From: an uncultured Parabacteroides sp. | GTDB lineage: Bacteria; Bacteroidota; Bacteroidia; Bacteroidales; Tannerellaceae | NCBI GenBank assembly: GCA_949296075.1 | Contig: CASFNG010000008.1 | Coordinates: 1-64,000 of the forward strand | DNA: 64,000 bases | Direction of reading: 5' to 3' | Shown here: positions 29,878 through 38,020 of the stretch, in pieces | How positions within the stretch are numbered: position 1 is the stretch's first letter | Layout: each line of letters opens with the position of its first letter | Position numbers and translations under genes: made by a program | The notes under the pieces: generated by a model | Database searches by the model: none | Told to the model about the DNA's origin: nothing | The model's input: the letters and a program-made list of their open reading frames with translations, nothing else

Positions 29878-29885
29878 TACTTTTG
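29878..29885 (+). promoter_or_regulatory. Candidate -7 element of the DUF5686-nhaC transcript
   Basis: TACTTTTG matches TAnnTTTG, 43 bases before the ATG at 29929. Confidence 0.5.
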
Positions 29886-29928
29886 CGATTCATAATATCC
29901 GTGAAGGAATTAACCTGATTGCTTTTTC

Positions 29929-32520
29929 ATGACTAAATCAATTCGTTACATAAGTTGGTCGATCCTGTTGCAAGCCGTGACCGGATTCATCACACTTCTA
30001 AACGCCCAAAACATCACCTCCGCCTCCGGGATCGTATGCGACTCGATCAGCGGAGAGCCATTATCCTACGTATCCGTCTTGTTCGAGAACTCAACGATCG
30101 GGGCGATGACCGACGACAACGGGGCATTCAGCCTGCGAAACGACCAGGGGTTGACCAAGCTTGTCATCTCCTCGCTGGGCTACGACGAGAAAGCGGTCAT
30201 CCTTAAGGCGGGCCAACGCAACGAAGGGCTCGACATACGCCTGCGCCCCACCACGTTCGAGATCTCCGAGGTGGTCGTGAAGCCCAAGCGAGAGCGATAT
30301 TCACGCAAGGACAATCCGGCGGTCGAGCTGATAAAGAAGGTGATCGAGCACAAGAACGACAACCACATCGAGGCGAAAGCGGAATACCAGACCGAGGTAT
30401 ATGAGAAACTCAGCCTCTCGCTCGACGATTTCAACCCGAACTTGGAGAAAAACAAGTTCCTCAGGAATTTCAAGTTCATCAAGAATTATTTGGATACCTC
30501 GGAGTTTAACGGGAAACCTATCCTGACGATCTCCGTCCGGGAGGCGATCTCCGATTATTACTACCGCAAGCATCCCAAATCCGAGAAGACGATCACCAAG
30601 GCCAAGCGGCAACAAGGCGTGGACAAGACCTTGGACGATGGCGGCTCCATCTCCGCCAACTTGGAGGAGATCTTCAAGGGAGTCAATATATTCGACAACA
30701 ATATCAGCATCTTGCTGAACCGTTTTGTCAGCCCCCTATCCTCCACGCTCGCCACCTCCTACTATAAATATTACATCATGGACACGCTCGACGTGGCGGG
30801 CGACCGCTGCGTGGATCTTGCCTTCGTGCCAGCCAACAGCGAGAGCTACGGATTCACCGGACGGCTCTATATTACGCTGGACGGGAGGTACGTCGTCAAG
30901 AAATTCTTGCTCAACACACCCGCCAACATCAATCTCAACTGGGTGGACAAGCTACGCATCGAGCAGGAATTCAAGCAACTCCCCGACAGCACCTGGGTAT
31001 TGAGCGACGAGAACACCTACGTCAATTTCTATATCGTCAAGGGAGCGCAGCAGCTTTACGCCCACCAGGTACGGAATTTCGACAAGTATCGGTTCGAGAT
31101 CCAGGAGGCCGATTCCATATTCGGTCTGCTCGGCCCGACCCATATCCTGCCGGAAGCGACCGAACGGGCCGATACCTTTTGGGTAAACAACCGGCATATC
31201 CCGCTAAAGGAGAAGGAGAGCGCGCTCGACGACCTGCTGGCCCAGCTCCGCAAGGTACCGGCCTTCAACGTGATTATCAAGACCGCCGAGATATTGATCA
31301 CGGGCTATGTGCCGACCACCGCCGACAAGAGCAAAAGCCTGTTCGACTTCGGCCCCATGAACACCACCTTCAGCGCCAACCACTTGGAGGGATTCCGGAT
31401 GCGTGTGGGAGGCATGACGACCGCCAACCTGAACCCGCATTGGTTCGCCAGCGGCTATTTGGCTTACGGCACGAACGACCGCAAGCTGAAATACAACGCG
31501 AAATTGACATATAGCGTCAACAAGAAGAAATATCACGAGGGGGAAAGCCCCGTCAACAACCTCTCTCTCATCCAGGAGTACGACGTATATACGCCGGGAC
31601 AGGACTTCCTCTTCACCAGCAAGGACAATATGTTCGTCGCCTGGAAGGTAGGCGAGCCGGTAACCAAGATGCAGTATATCCGAAAGACCATGCTGCAATA
31701 CCAGAAAGAGTGGCTGAACGGGCTGACCCTCACCACATGGGCACGCAACGAGAACAACGAGGCCGCGGGAACGCTCCGCTACGACCGTTACAACGCGAAC
31801 GGGTCGCTGACCAACATCAGGAGCTTCACCAATACGGAACTGGGGCTCCAGCTTCGTTTCGCCCCGGGCGAACGGGCATACAACAGCCGGGAAGGCAAGA
31901 ACTCGATCTTCAATCTCTCGAAAGACGCGCCCGTATTCAAGCTCTCCCACCAAGTCGGCTTGGAGAATGTATTGGGAGGGGATTTTAATTATAACCATAC
32001 CGAGATCAGCGCGGAGAAGAGGATCTGGCTATCCTCCTTCGGGCATATCGACGCGTTGGTGACAGCCGGGAAGGTATGGGACAAGGTACCCTTCCCGTTG
32101 TTGATCCTGCCTAACACGAACCAGTCCATCACGATCCAGCCACAAGCGTTCAACATGATGCGGGCGCTTGAGTTCGTGAGCGACCAATACGTGGCCTTTT
32201 ACCTCACCTATTACCTAAAAGGGTGGATCCTGAACCGGATCCCGGGAATCAAGTGGCTACAACTCCGCGAGGTAGTGTCGTTCAGCGGCTTCTATGGCGG
32301 GTTGACCGACAAGAATAACCCTGCTCTTCATCCGACCGGGCTGTATCAGTTACCTGAAGGAACCTCCCCTATGGGAAATACCCCGTACTTGGAGGCGAGC
32401 GTCGGCTTGGAGAACATTTTCAAGATATTGCGAATCGATTATTACCGTCGGCTGACCTATTTAGACCAGCCCAACATCAAGAAAGGCGGTGTACGCATCG
32501 CGTTACGATTCACGTTTTAA
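29929..32520 (+). CDS. DUF5686 outer-membrane protein with carboxypeptidase-regulatory-like domain
   Basis: An 863-residue envelope protein of a family largely restricted to Bacteroidetes. Signal peptide (cleavage likely after LLNAQ), then a carboxypeptidase-regulatory-like domain (ASGIVCDSISGEPLSYVSVLF, to about residue 110), then the long DUF5686 region with many beta strands and a barrel-like C terminus ending GGVRIALRFTF with a terminal phenylalanine. Function is unknown. The NhaC-type antiporter gene follows after 11 bases, so the two are cotranscribed. Confidence 0.85.
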   Translation: MTKSIRYISWSILLQAVTGFITLLNAQNITSASGIVCDSISGEPLSYVSVLFENSTIGAMTDDNGAFSLRNDQGLTKLVISSLGYDEKAVILKAGQRNEGLDIRLRPTTFEISEVVVKPKRERYSRKDNPAVELIKKVIEHKNDNHIEAKAEYQTEVYEKLSLSLDDFNPNLEKNKFLRNFKFIKNYLDTSEFNGKPILTISVREAISDYYYRKHPKSEKTITKAKRQQGVDKTLDDGGSISANLEEIFKGVNIFDNNISILLNRFVSPLSSTLATSYYKYYIMDTLDVAGDRCVDLAFVPANSESYGFTGRLYITLDGRYVVKKFLLNTPANINLNWVDKLRIEQEFKQLPDSTWVLSDENTYVNFYIVKGAQQLYAHQVRNFDKYRFEIQEADSIFGLLGPTHILPEATERADTFWVNNRHIPLKEKESALDDLLAQLRKVPAFNVIIKTAEILITGYVPTTADKSKSLFDFGPMNTTFSANHLEGFRMRVGGMTTANLNPHWFASGYLAYGTNDRKLKYNAKLTYSVNKKKYHEGESPVNNLSLIQEYDVYTPGQDFLFTSKDNMFVAWKVGEPVTKMQYIRKTMLQYQKEWLNGLTLTTWARNENNEAAGTLRYDRYNANGSLTNIRSFTNTELGLQLRFAPGERAYNSREGKNSIFNLSKDAPVFKLSHQVGLENVLGGDFNYNHTEISAEKRIWLSSFGHIDALVTAGKVWDKVPFPLLILPNTNQSITIQPQAFNMMRALEFVSDQYVAFYLTYYLKGWILNRIPGIKWLQLREVVSFSGFYGGLTDKNNPALHPTGLYQLPEGTSPMGNTPYLEASVGLENIFKILRIDYYRRLTYLDQPNIKKGGVRIALRFTF

Positions 32521-32531
32521 GGATATAACCA

Positions 32532-33863
32532 ATGGAAAGAGAACATCGCATGAAAGAGCTGGAACGCAGACCTAACGCATGGGCACTCACGCCGCTTGTC
32601 GTATTCTTATTGACTTATTTAGTTGTCTCCATCGCGGCAGGCGACTTCTATAAGATGCCGATCACGGTGGCTTTCGTCATCTCATCGGTGGTGGCGATCG
32701 CCATCTCGAAAGGCGGCAAACTAAGCAACCGGGTCGAGCAGTTCTGTAGAGGCGCGGCAAATAGCAACATCATGCTGATGGTGTTGATCTTCATCCTCGC
32801 CGGGGCGTTCGCGCAAACAGCCAAGGCGATGGGGGCAATCGACGCTACCGTGAATCTCGCGATGACGATCCTGCCAAGCAACCTCTTGGCTTCCGGACTA
32901 TTTCTTGCCTCCTGTTTCATCTCGCTCTCGGTAGGGACCTCGGTCGGGACGATCGTGGCCTTGGCCCCGGTAGCCGTAGGGATCGCGGACAAGTCGGGAA
33001 TGCCTGACGCCCTCATGCTGGGCGTAGTGGTAAGTGGCGCCATGTTCGGCGACAATCTATCCTTTATTTCCGACACGACCATCGTCGCCACCCGTACGCA
33101 AGGCTGCCAGATGTCAGACAAGTTCAAGGTAAACATCCGCATAGCCCTCCCGATCGCTATCCTCACGGGGCTGGTATATATCATAGAAGGAAGTGGGGCA
33201 GCCAACAGTTATGTCCCCGCGTCCGTGGAATGGAGCAAGGTACTTCCCTACATGGTCGTGCTGGTTACCGCGGTTTGCGGCGTGAACGTGATGCTCGTCC
33301 TGCTGATCGGCATCGTACTGTCCGGCGTAGTCGGGCTTTGGACCGGCAGTTTTGATATTTGGGGATGGAACAGTTCAATGGGAAGTGGCATCATGAGCAT
33401 GGGAGAACTAATCATCGTCACCCTGCTTGCCGGAGGTATGCTGGAAATGATCCGTTACAACGGGGGAATCGACTGGATCATCCAGAAACTGACCGCCCGT
33501 ATCCGCTCCACGAAAGGGGCAGAGGCCAGCATAGCCGCCTTGGTGAGCTTTGCGAACCTCTGTACCGCCAACAACACGATCGCCCTCATCATGGCCGGAC
33601 CGATCGCCAAGGACATAGCGGATCGCTTCGATGTGGATCCCCGCCGCAGCGCCAGCCTGTTAGACATCTTCTCCTGCTCCGTGCAAGGGATCATCCCCTA
33701 TGGAGCGCAACTCCTGATGGCCGCGGGATTGGGACAAGCCTCCCCGATCGAGATCATGCGTTACCTCTATTATCCCTACCTGTTGGGGGCCGGCGCCCTA
33801 CTCGCCATCCTGCTCGGATACCCGCGCAAATATGCACCTCACGAAGCAGGATCAGCCAAATAG
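32532..33863 (+). CDS. nhaC: Na+/H+ antiporter, NhaC family
   Basis: An inner-membrane antiporter of 443 residues with about eleven hydrophobic segments. SLSVGTSVGTIVALAPVAVGIADKSG and GAMFGDNLSFISDTTIVATRTQGC fit the NhaC family; the family also includes amino-acid exchangers, so the ion is inferred. The start could be this ATG or the one nine codons later... both keep the first membrane segment. It follows the DUF5686 gene in one transcript. Its last 12 bases overlap the end of the convergent gene on the other strand. Confidence 0.88.
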   Translation: MEREHRMKELERRPNAWALTPLVVFLLTYLVVSIAAGDFYKMPITVAFVISSVVAIAISKGGKLSNRVEQFCRGAANSNIMLMVLIFILAGAFAQTAKAMGAIDATVNLAMTILPSNLLASGLFLASCFISLSVGTSVGTIVALAPVAVGIADKSGMPDALMLGVVVSGAMFGDNLSFISDTTIVATRTQGCQMSDKFKVNIRIALPIAILTGLVYIIEGSGAANSYVPASVEWSKVLPYMVVLVTAVCGVNVMLVLLIGIVLSGVVGLWTGSFDIWGWNSSMGSGIMSMGELIIVTLLAGGMLEMIRYNGGIDWIIQKLTARIRSTKGAEASIAALVSFANLCTANNTIALIMAGPIAKDIADRFDVDPRRSASLLDIFSCSVQGIIPYGAQLLMAAGLGQASPIEIMRYLYYPYLLGAGALLAILLGYPRKYAPHEAGSAK

Positions 33864-34820
33864 GTCGAGGGTAAGCTGCTTCTTCTCCGCCTCCAATTTA
33901 CGCAAGTGGCGCTTCCCTTGCGGAGTGATGATCTCCATCTTGTCGAACCGGGTGCGGATCACGGTCGTCACGGTGTAGCTGACGTTGATCACCTCGCCCA
34001 GTTCCGACAGGCGGCGGGCGATCTCCAAGACGCAATCGATGCACATCCCGCTCGTGAACGAGATCTTGTCGTCGAACATCTGCTTCTTGAATTCCTCATC
34101 CTGCATATAGAAGTCGATCGTCTCCCCTCCCTTATTATAAATCCCTTTCCAGCGGAATTTGCTGTCTTTCAGCACCGGCGAGATAATCTCTATCGTCGCC
34201 TTGTTATCCTTCACGGTAGGCAGGTCGTCGCTCCTCAGGATAAAGTAATCGAACTGATCCCGCTTTACCTCCAACAAGCCCGAGCGGATCCGGTCGCTCC
34301 CGTTCAACTCGCGCATGGCGATCTTGCTTACTTTCGGATAACCCTTTAGCGCCTCATAGAAATTCGACTTGCATTTGCAGAAACGGGGCAAGCCATTCAG
34401 CAGATCGACCAGCCGATGGGAAGGCGCCACGCCCGGAGTCTTCAGTCGCAACTCATGGCGCAACTTAGCCAGCTCACGCTGCATCTCCTCCTCGTCCGCC
34501 TCCGAGCGATCCACCAATGGCTGTCCACCAACCGAGAGCGAGGGGCGGGTCAAGATCCGCATCACGATGTTCAACACGATCGAGATCGACCGGCTACTCG
34601 CCCCGGCGACCGCCAATTTCTCGCGGAAGCCACCAGCCGAGTCGTAAGGCTCGTTATATACCGTCATCCGCACATCGAGCATATCCGCCACGGTACGGAT
34701 CAACGCGAGGATCTCCTTCTCGCAACGATGCAAGATCAGGGAGTCCATATAGTTGGACTTGTTATTGAACGAATAACGAAGCTCCAGCTTATTCTCGAAT
34801 CTCAGGATAGAATCACTCAT
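33852..34820 (-). CDS. Conserved-looking protein of unknown function
   Basis: I do not recognise this 322-residue protein. It has no signal peptide or membrane segment, so it is probably cytoplasmic. It starts MSDSILRFENKLELRYSF; the middle is charged and helical (about 125-150), and it has two isolated cysteine sites: FCKCKSNFYEALKGYPKVSK at about 148, and SGMCIDCVLEIARRLSELG at about 262. The end (MEIITPQGKRHLRKLEAEKKQLTLDLFG) is helical. It starts 3 bases after the DUF2148 stop on the same strand, so the two are coupled. Its 3' end overlaps nhaC by 12 bases. Confidence 0.75.
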   Translation of the reverse strand: MSDSILRFENKLELRYSFNNKSNYMDSLILHRCEKEILALIRTVADMLDVRMTVYNEPYDSAGGFREKLAVAGASSRSISIVLNIVMRILTRPSLSVGGQPLVDRSEADEEEMQRELAKLRHELRLKTPGVAPSHRLVDLLNGLPRFCKCKSNFYEALKGYPKVSKIAMRELNGSDRIRSGLLEVKRDQFDYFILRSDDLPTVKDNKATIEIISPVLKDSKFRWKGIYNKGGETIDFYMQDEEFKKQMFDDKISFTSGMCIDCVLEIARRLSELGEVINVSYTVTTVIRTRFDKMEIITPQGKRHLRKLEAEKKQLTLDLFG

Positions 34821-34823
34821 CGC

Positions 34824-35372
34824 TCATTCTTTATTTTTCGGGTCCTCCTTGGGTTTACGATCAAAAAACGGGTTCTTCGACGACGCGCTCACCGGTATCG
34901 CCATCACGCATTTGCAGACGCCTAACAGCCCCATCCGCTGGGCAGCCCATCCGGCGCTGAACATCACCCGTGTATCCACCCGTTCGTCGGCAGCGGTGGC
35001 ACAGGCCGATCCGATAGCGATCCCGAGGTCTACCACATTGAGGGCACAAGGGATCCTCTCCGGCTTCGCTGCGCAGGTAGAAAAACCACAATGGCCGCAA
35101 TTCAATCCCTGCACCTTCTGATCCGTGCCGATAATCAGCATCGCCTCGGCGGATTTAATATTCTCCGCGTCGCGGATCAGGAACTTCAAGCCCGTCTGTT
35201 CCGCCATCCGGAGCATCTCCTCGGACACACGGAGAATATCCTCACCCGTCACCATCGCCACCTCGATGATGTCTATGCCTTTCCCCTTCGGAGCCGTACG
35301 GGCGGCGGTCATCATCCGTCGTGCCGCCTGCACCACGAGCTCATGCCTGATCTCTCTCTCGTTCTGTACCAT
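34824..35372 (-). CDS. DUF2148 ferredoxin-like domain protein
   Basis: A 182-residue protein of the DUF2148 family, found mainly in anaerobes. The cysteine cluster LNCGHCGFSTCAAKPERIPC at about residues 90-110 is a probable iron-sulfur site; a later CKC lies at about 157. Function is not established. The frame reaches a GTG at 35378, but the ATG at 35372 has GGTGGAA before it and is preferred. TACATTTG at 35393-35400 is its promoter element. It is the first gene of a two-gene transcript with the unrecognised gene downstream. Confidence 0.85.
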   Translation of the reverse strand: MVQNEREIRHELVVQAARRMMTAARTAPKGKGIDIIEVAMVTGEDILRVSEEMLRMAEQTGLKFLIRDAENIKSAEAMLIIGTDQKVQGLNCGHCGFSTCAAKPERIPCALNVVDLGIAIGSACATAADERVDTRVMFSAGWAAQRMGLLGVCKCVMAIPVSASSKNPFFDRKPKEDPKNKE

Positions 35373-35392
35373 TTCCACCTATTTTATTGAAA

Positions 35393-35400
35393 CAAATGTA
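35393..35400 (-). promoter_or_regulatory. -7 element of the DUF2148 transcript
   Basis: TACATTTG on the minus strand, 20 bases before the ATG at 35372. Confidence 0.55.
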
Positions 35401-35488
35401 CGCAAAATATCCCACTCTCCATTCATGAAGTCCTTTAAAAACCAATCGAGATAAACCTCCGGACACACAAGGATCCCTTAGCAGGTGA

Positions 35489-35575
35489 CACCTCCCTGAA
35501 AACTCCCCCGACTTTTTCGAAAAAGGTGACCTGCTTTTCCCCGAAAGTCGGTCAAGTTTCTCGTCATAAACCGGC
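35489..35575. repeat. Intergenic 22-bp tandem units, type 1 (copy C)
   Basis: Units at 35489-35509 (weak), 35510-35531 (GACTTTTTCGAAAAAGGTGA...), 35532-35553 (TGCTTTTCCCCGAAAGTCGG...) and a decayed one from 35554. The two central units are exactly 22 bases. They lie in the 420-base gap between the divergent DUF2148 and dapF genes; the rest of that gap (35576-35739) is very AT-rich and holds no gene. Confidence 0.65.
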
Positions 35576-35739
35576 GAGCCGAGCCCCTCCCATATCAAGG
35601 TTATCACAATATATAATATAATAGTCAATTTTTATATTGAATTAAAATAAAAACAGGCAATTAAGTTTTAATTTATCATACACATAGTTTAAATAAAACA
35701 TTTCAAACACAAAACGGATTCATTTATATCATTAAGATA

Positions 35740-35747
35740 TATATTTG
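35740..35747 (+). promoter_or_regulatory. -7 element of dapF
   Basis: TATATTTG. It overlaps an in-frame ATG at 35745, so translation must begin further down, at 35796. Confidence 0.6.
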
Positions 35748-35795
35748 CAAAAGAATAAATCAAAAAGAAATAATCAAGATAAAAAATTAACCAAA

Positions 35796-36605
35796 ATGAC
35801 AAATCCAATCAGATTCACGAAAATGCAAGGCGCAGGCAACGACTACATCTATATAAATACGATGAATTATCCGGTAGCGGATCCTTCACGCCTCTCCATC
35901 GAGTGGAGCAAGCCTCATACGGGGATCGGATCGGATGGCCTGGTACTGATCGGCTCCTCAGACAAGGCCGATTTCAGTATGCACATCTACAACGCGGACG
36001 GATCGGAGGCGATGATGTGCGGGAACGCCTCCCGATGTATCGGGAAATATGTCTATGAGGAGGGTTTGACCCGTAAGGAGAATATCTCGATAGAGACCCT
36101 CTCGGGCATCAAGCGGTTGCGTCTACGCGTAACTGATGGGCAAGTCACCGAGGTGACCGTCGACATGGGCAAGCCAATCGTAGGCGCCACCGGCATCGCT
36201 GTCGAGGCGGGTGGAAAAGAATACCGAGGGACGATCGTCTCGATGGGGAATCCCCATTTCGTGATCTTCGTGGAGAAGGTGGAAGAGGTGGATCTATCCA
36301 CGGTCGGCCCGCTACTGGAGTGGCATCCCCTTTTCCCCGACCGCACGAACGTAGAGTTCGCCGAGATCCGCGGGCGTGACGAGATCCGGATGCGGGTATG
36401 GGAACGAGGGTCAGGCATCACCCAAGCCTGCGGCACGGGAGCCTGTGCCACGGCGGTAGCGGCGATCATGAACGGGAAAACAAACTGCGCCCCACAGGTA
36501 ATCATGGACGGCGGCTCCCTACGTATCTCATGGCCGGACGAGGATAGCCCGGTATATATGACCGGTGGGGCAGCCAAGGTCTTCGAGGGATATATCCAAC
36601 CTTGA
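35796..36605 (+). CDS. dapF: Diaminopimelate epimerase
   Basis: It converts LL- to meso-diaminopimelate for lysine and peptidoglycan. The 269 residues have the start [20 protein letters not shown] and the two catalytic cysteines C75 (MMCGNASRC) and C212 (ACGTGACATA). The frame opens 17 codons earlier at 35745, but that ATG lies inside the -7 element, so 35796 is used; this also gives the normal family length. dapL follows 44 bases downstream and makes its substrate. Confidence 0.97.
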   Translation: MTNPIRFTKMQGAGNDYIYINTMNYPVADPSRLSIEWSKPHTGIGSDGLVLIGSSDKADFSMHIYNADGSEAMMCGNASRCIGKYVYEEGLTRKENISIETLSGIKRLRLRVTDGQVTEVTVDMGKPIVGATGIAVEAGGKEYRGTIVSMGNPHFVIFVEKVEEVDLSTVGPLLEWHPLFPDRTNVEFAEIRGRDEIRMRVWERGSGITQACGTGACATAVAAIMNGKTNCAPQVIMDGGSLRISWPDEDSPVYMTGGAAKVFEGYIQP

Positions 36606-36649
36606 TACAAGCGAACACAAACAATAAACATAAAACAGATCAATAAGAC

Positions 36650-37879
36650 ATGACACTCATTAACGAACATTTCCTGAAACTGCAAAACAATTACCTTTTT
36701 TCCGACATCGCCAAGAAGGTAAACAGCTTCAAAGTGACGCATCCGAAGGACAAGATCATACGGATGGGGATAGGCGACGTGACGCAGCCTCTCGCCCCCG
36801 CGGTGATCGAGGCCATGCACAAGGCGGTCGATGAGATGGCTTCCAAGGAAACCTTCCACGGATACGGCCCGGAACAGGGGTATCCGTTCCTGATCGACGC
36901 CATAATCAAGCACGACTACGCCAGCCGGGGAGTATTCATCGAGCCGGGTGAGGTGTTCATCAGCGACGGGGCGAAAAGTGATTGCGGCAATATCGGGGAT
37001 ATGCTGCGGCACGACAACAGTATCGGGGTGACGGATCCCGTCTATCCGGCCTATATCGACTCAAACGTGATGAGCGGCCGTACCGGGGTACTGAAGAATG
37101 GCAAATGGAGCGACGTGGTCTATATCCCTTGTACGGCGGAAAACGGATTCATCCCCGACCTCCCGGCCCGAAGGGTGGACATACTCTACCTATGTTATCC
37201 CAACAACCCGACCGGGACAACCCTGACAAAAGAAGAATTACGGAAATGGGTGAACTACGCGCTCGCCAATGACGCGCTAATCATGTACGACTCCGCTTAC
37301 GAGGCCTATATACAGGATCCGAACATCCCGCACTCCATATATGAGATCAAGGGAGCGAAAAAGGTGGCGATCGAGTTCAGGAGTTTCTCGAAGACGGCCG
37401 GTTTCACGGGCGTACGCTGTGGATACACGATCGTGCCCAAGGAGCTTCAAGCGTTCACGCTGAACGGCCAGCGGGTACAGCTCAACAAACTGTGGAACCG
37501 TCGCCAATGCACGAAGTTCAATGGCACGAGCTATATCACCCAACGTGGCGCCGAGGCGGTCTATTCCGCCGCGGGAAAGCAGCAGGTCAAAGAGACGATC
37601 CGGTATTACATGACCAACGCCCGGATCATGAAAGAGGGGCTTCAAGCCTGCGGATTCACGGTATATGGCGGCGACAACGCCCCTTATCTTTGGCTAAAGG
37701 CTCCCGACGGGCTCTCCTCCTGGAAGTTCTTCGATAAATTGCTCTATGAAGCAAAGATTGTCAGCACACCGGGCGTAGGGTTCGGCCCCAGCGGGGAAGG
37801 TTACCTGCGGCTGACCGCTTTCGGCGACCGGGAAGATACGCTGGAGGCGATGGAGCGATTAAGGCAATGGAGCGACTGA
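36650..37879 (+). CDS. dapL: LL-diaminopimelate aminotransferase
   Basis: A PLP aminotransferase that converts tetrahydrodipicolinate directly to LL-diaminopimelate, skipping the acylated steps. The 409 residues include GIGDVTQPLAPAVI, LCYPNNPTGTTLTKEEL, and the PLP lysine K248 in FRSFSKTAGFTGVRCGYT. With dapF just upstream this gives the last two steps to meso-diaminopimelate in one operon. Confidence 0.97.
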   Translation: MTLINEHFLKLQNNYLFSDIAKKVNSFKVTHPKDKIIRMGIGDVTQPLAPAVIEAMHKAVDEMASKETFHGYGPEQGYPFLIDAIIKHDYASRGVFIEPGEVFISDGAKSDCGNIGDMLRHDNSIGVTDPVYPAYIDSNVMSGRTGVLKNGKWSDVVYIPCTAENGFIPDLPARRVDILYLCYPNNPTGTTLTKEELRKWVNYALANDALIMYDSAYEAYIQDPNIPHSIYEIKGAKKVAIEFRSFSKTAGFTGVRCGYTIVPKELQAFTLNGQRVQLNKLWNRRQCTKFNGTSYITQRGAEAVYSAAGKQQVKETIRYYMTNARIMKEGLQACGFTVYGGDNAPYLWLKAPDGLSSWKFFDKLLYEAKIVSTPGVGFGPSGEGYLRLTAFGDREDTLEAMERLRQWSD

Positions 37880-37953
37880 GTTATTAGTCCTGATAAGGCA
37901 AGATTATTTAGGTTTTCAAATGAAAGACAGACCGAAGCGAAAAAAGAGGAGTA

Positions 37954-37978
37954 TTCTCATGCCATCGTAGAATGAGAA
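37954..37978 (+). terminator. Weak hairpin between dapL and the glutamine synthetase gene
   Basis: TTCTCAT and ATGAGAA form a 7-bp stem with an 11-base loop. There is no T run after it, so it may be a leader structure of the next gene instead of a terminator. Confidence 0.35.
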
Positions 37979-38020
37979 CTATAGGTTAACAAATCATTAA
38001 CATCACAATTATTCCGCATT

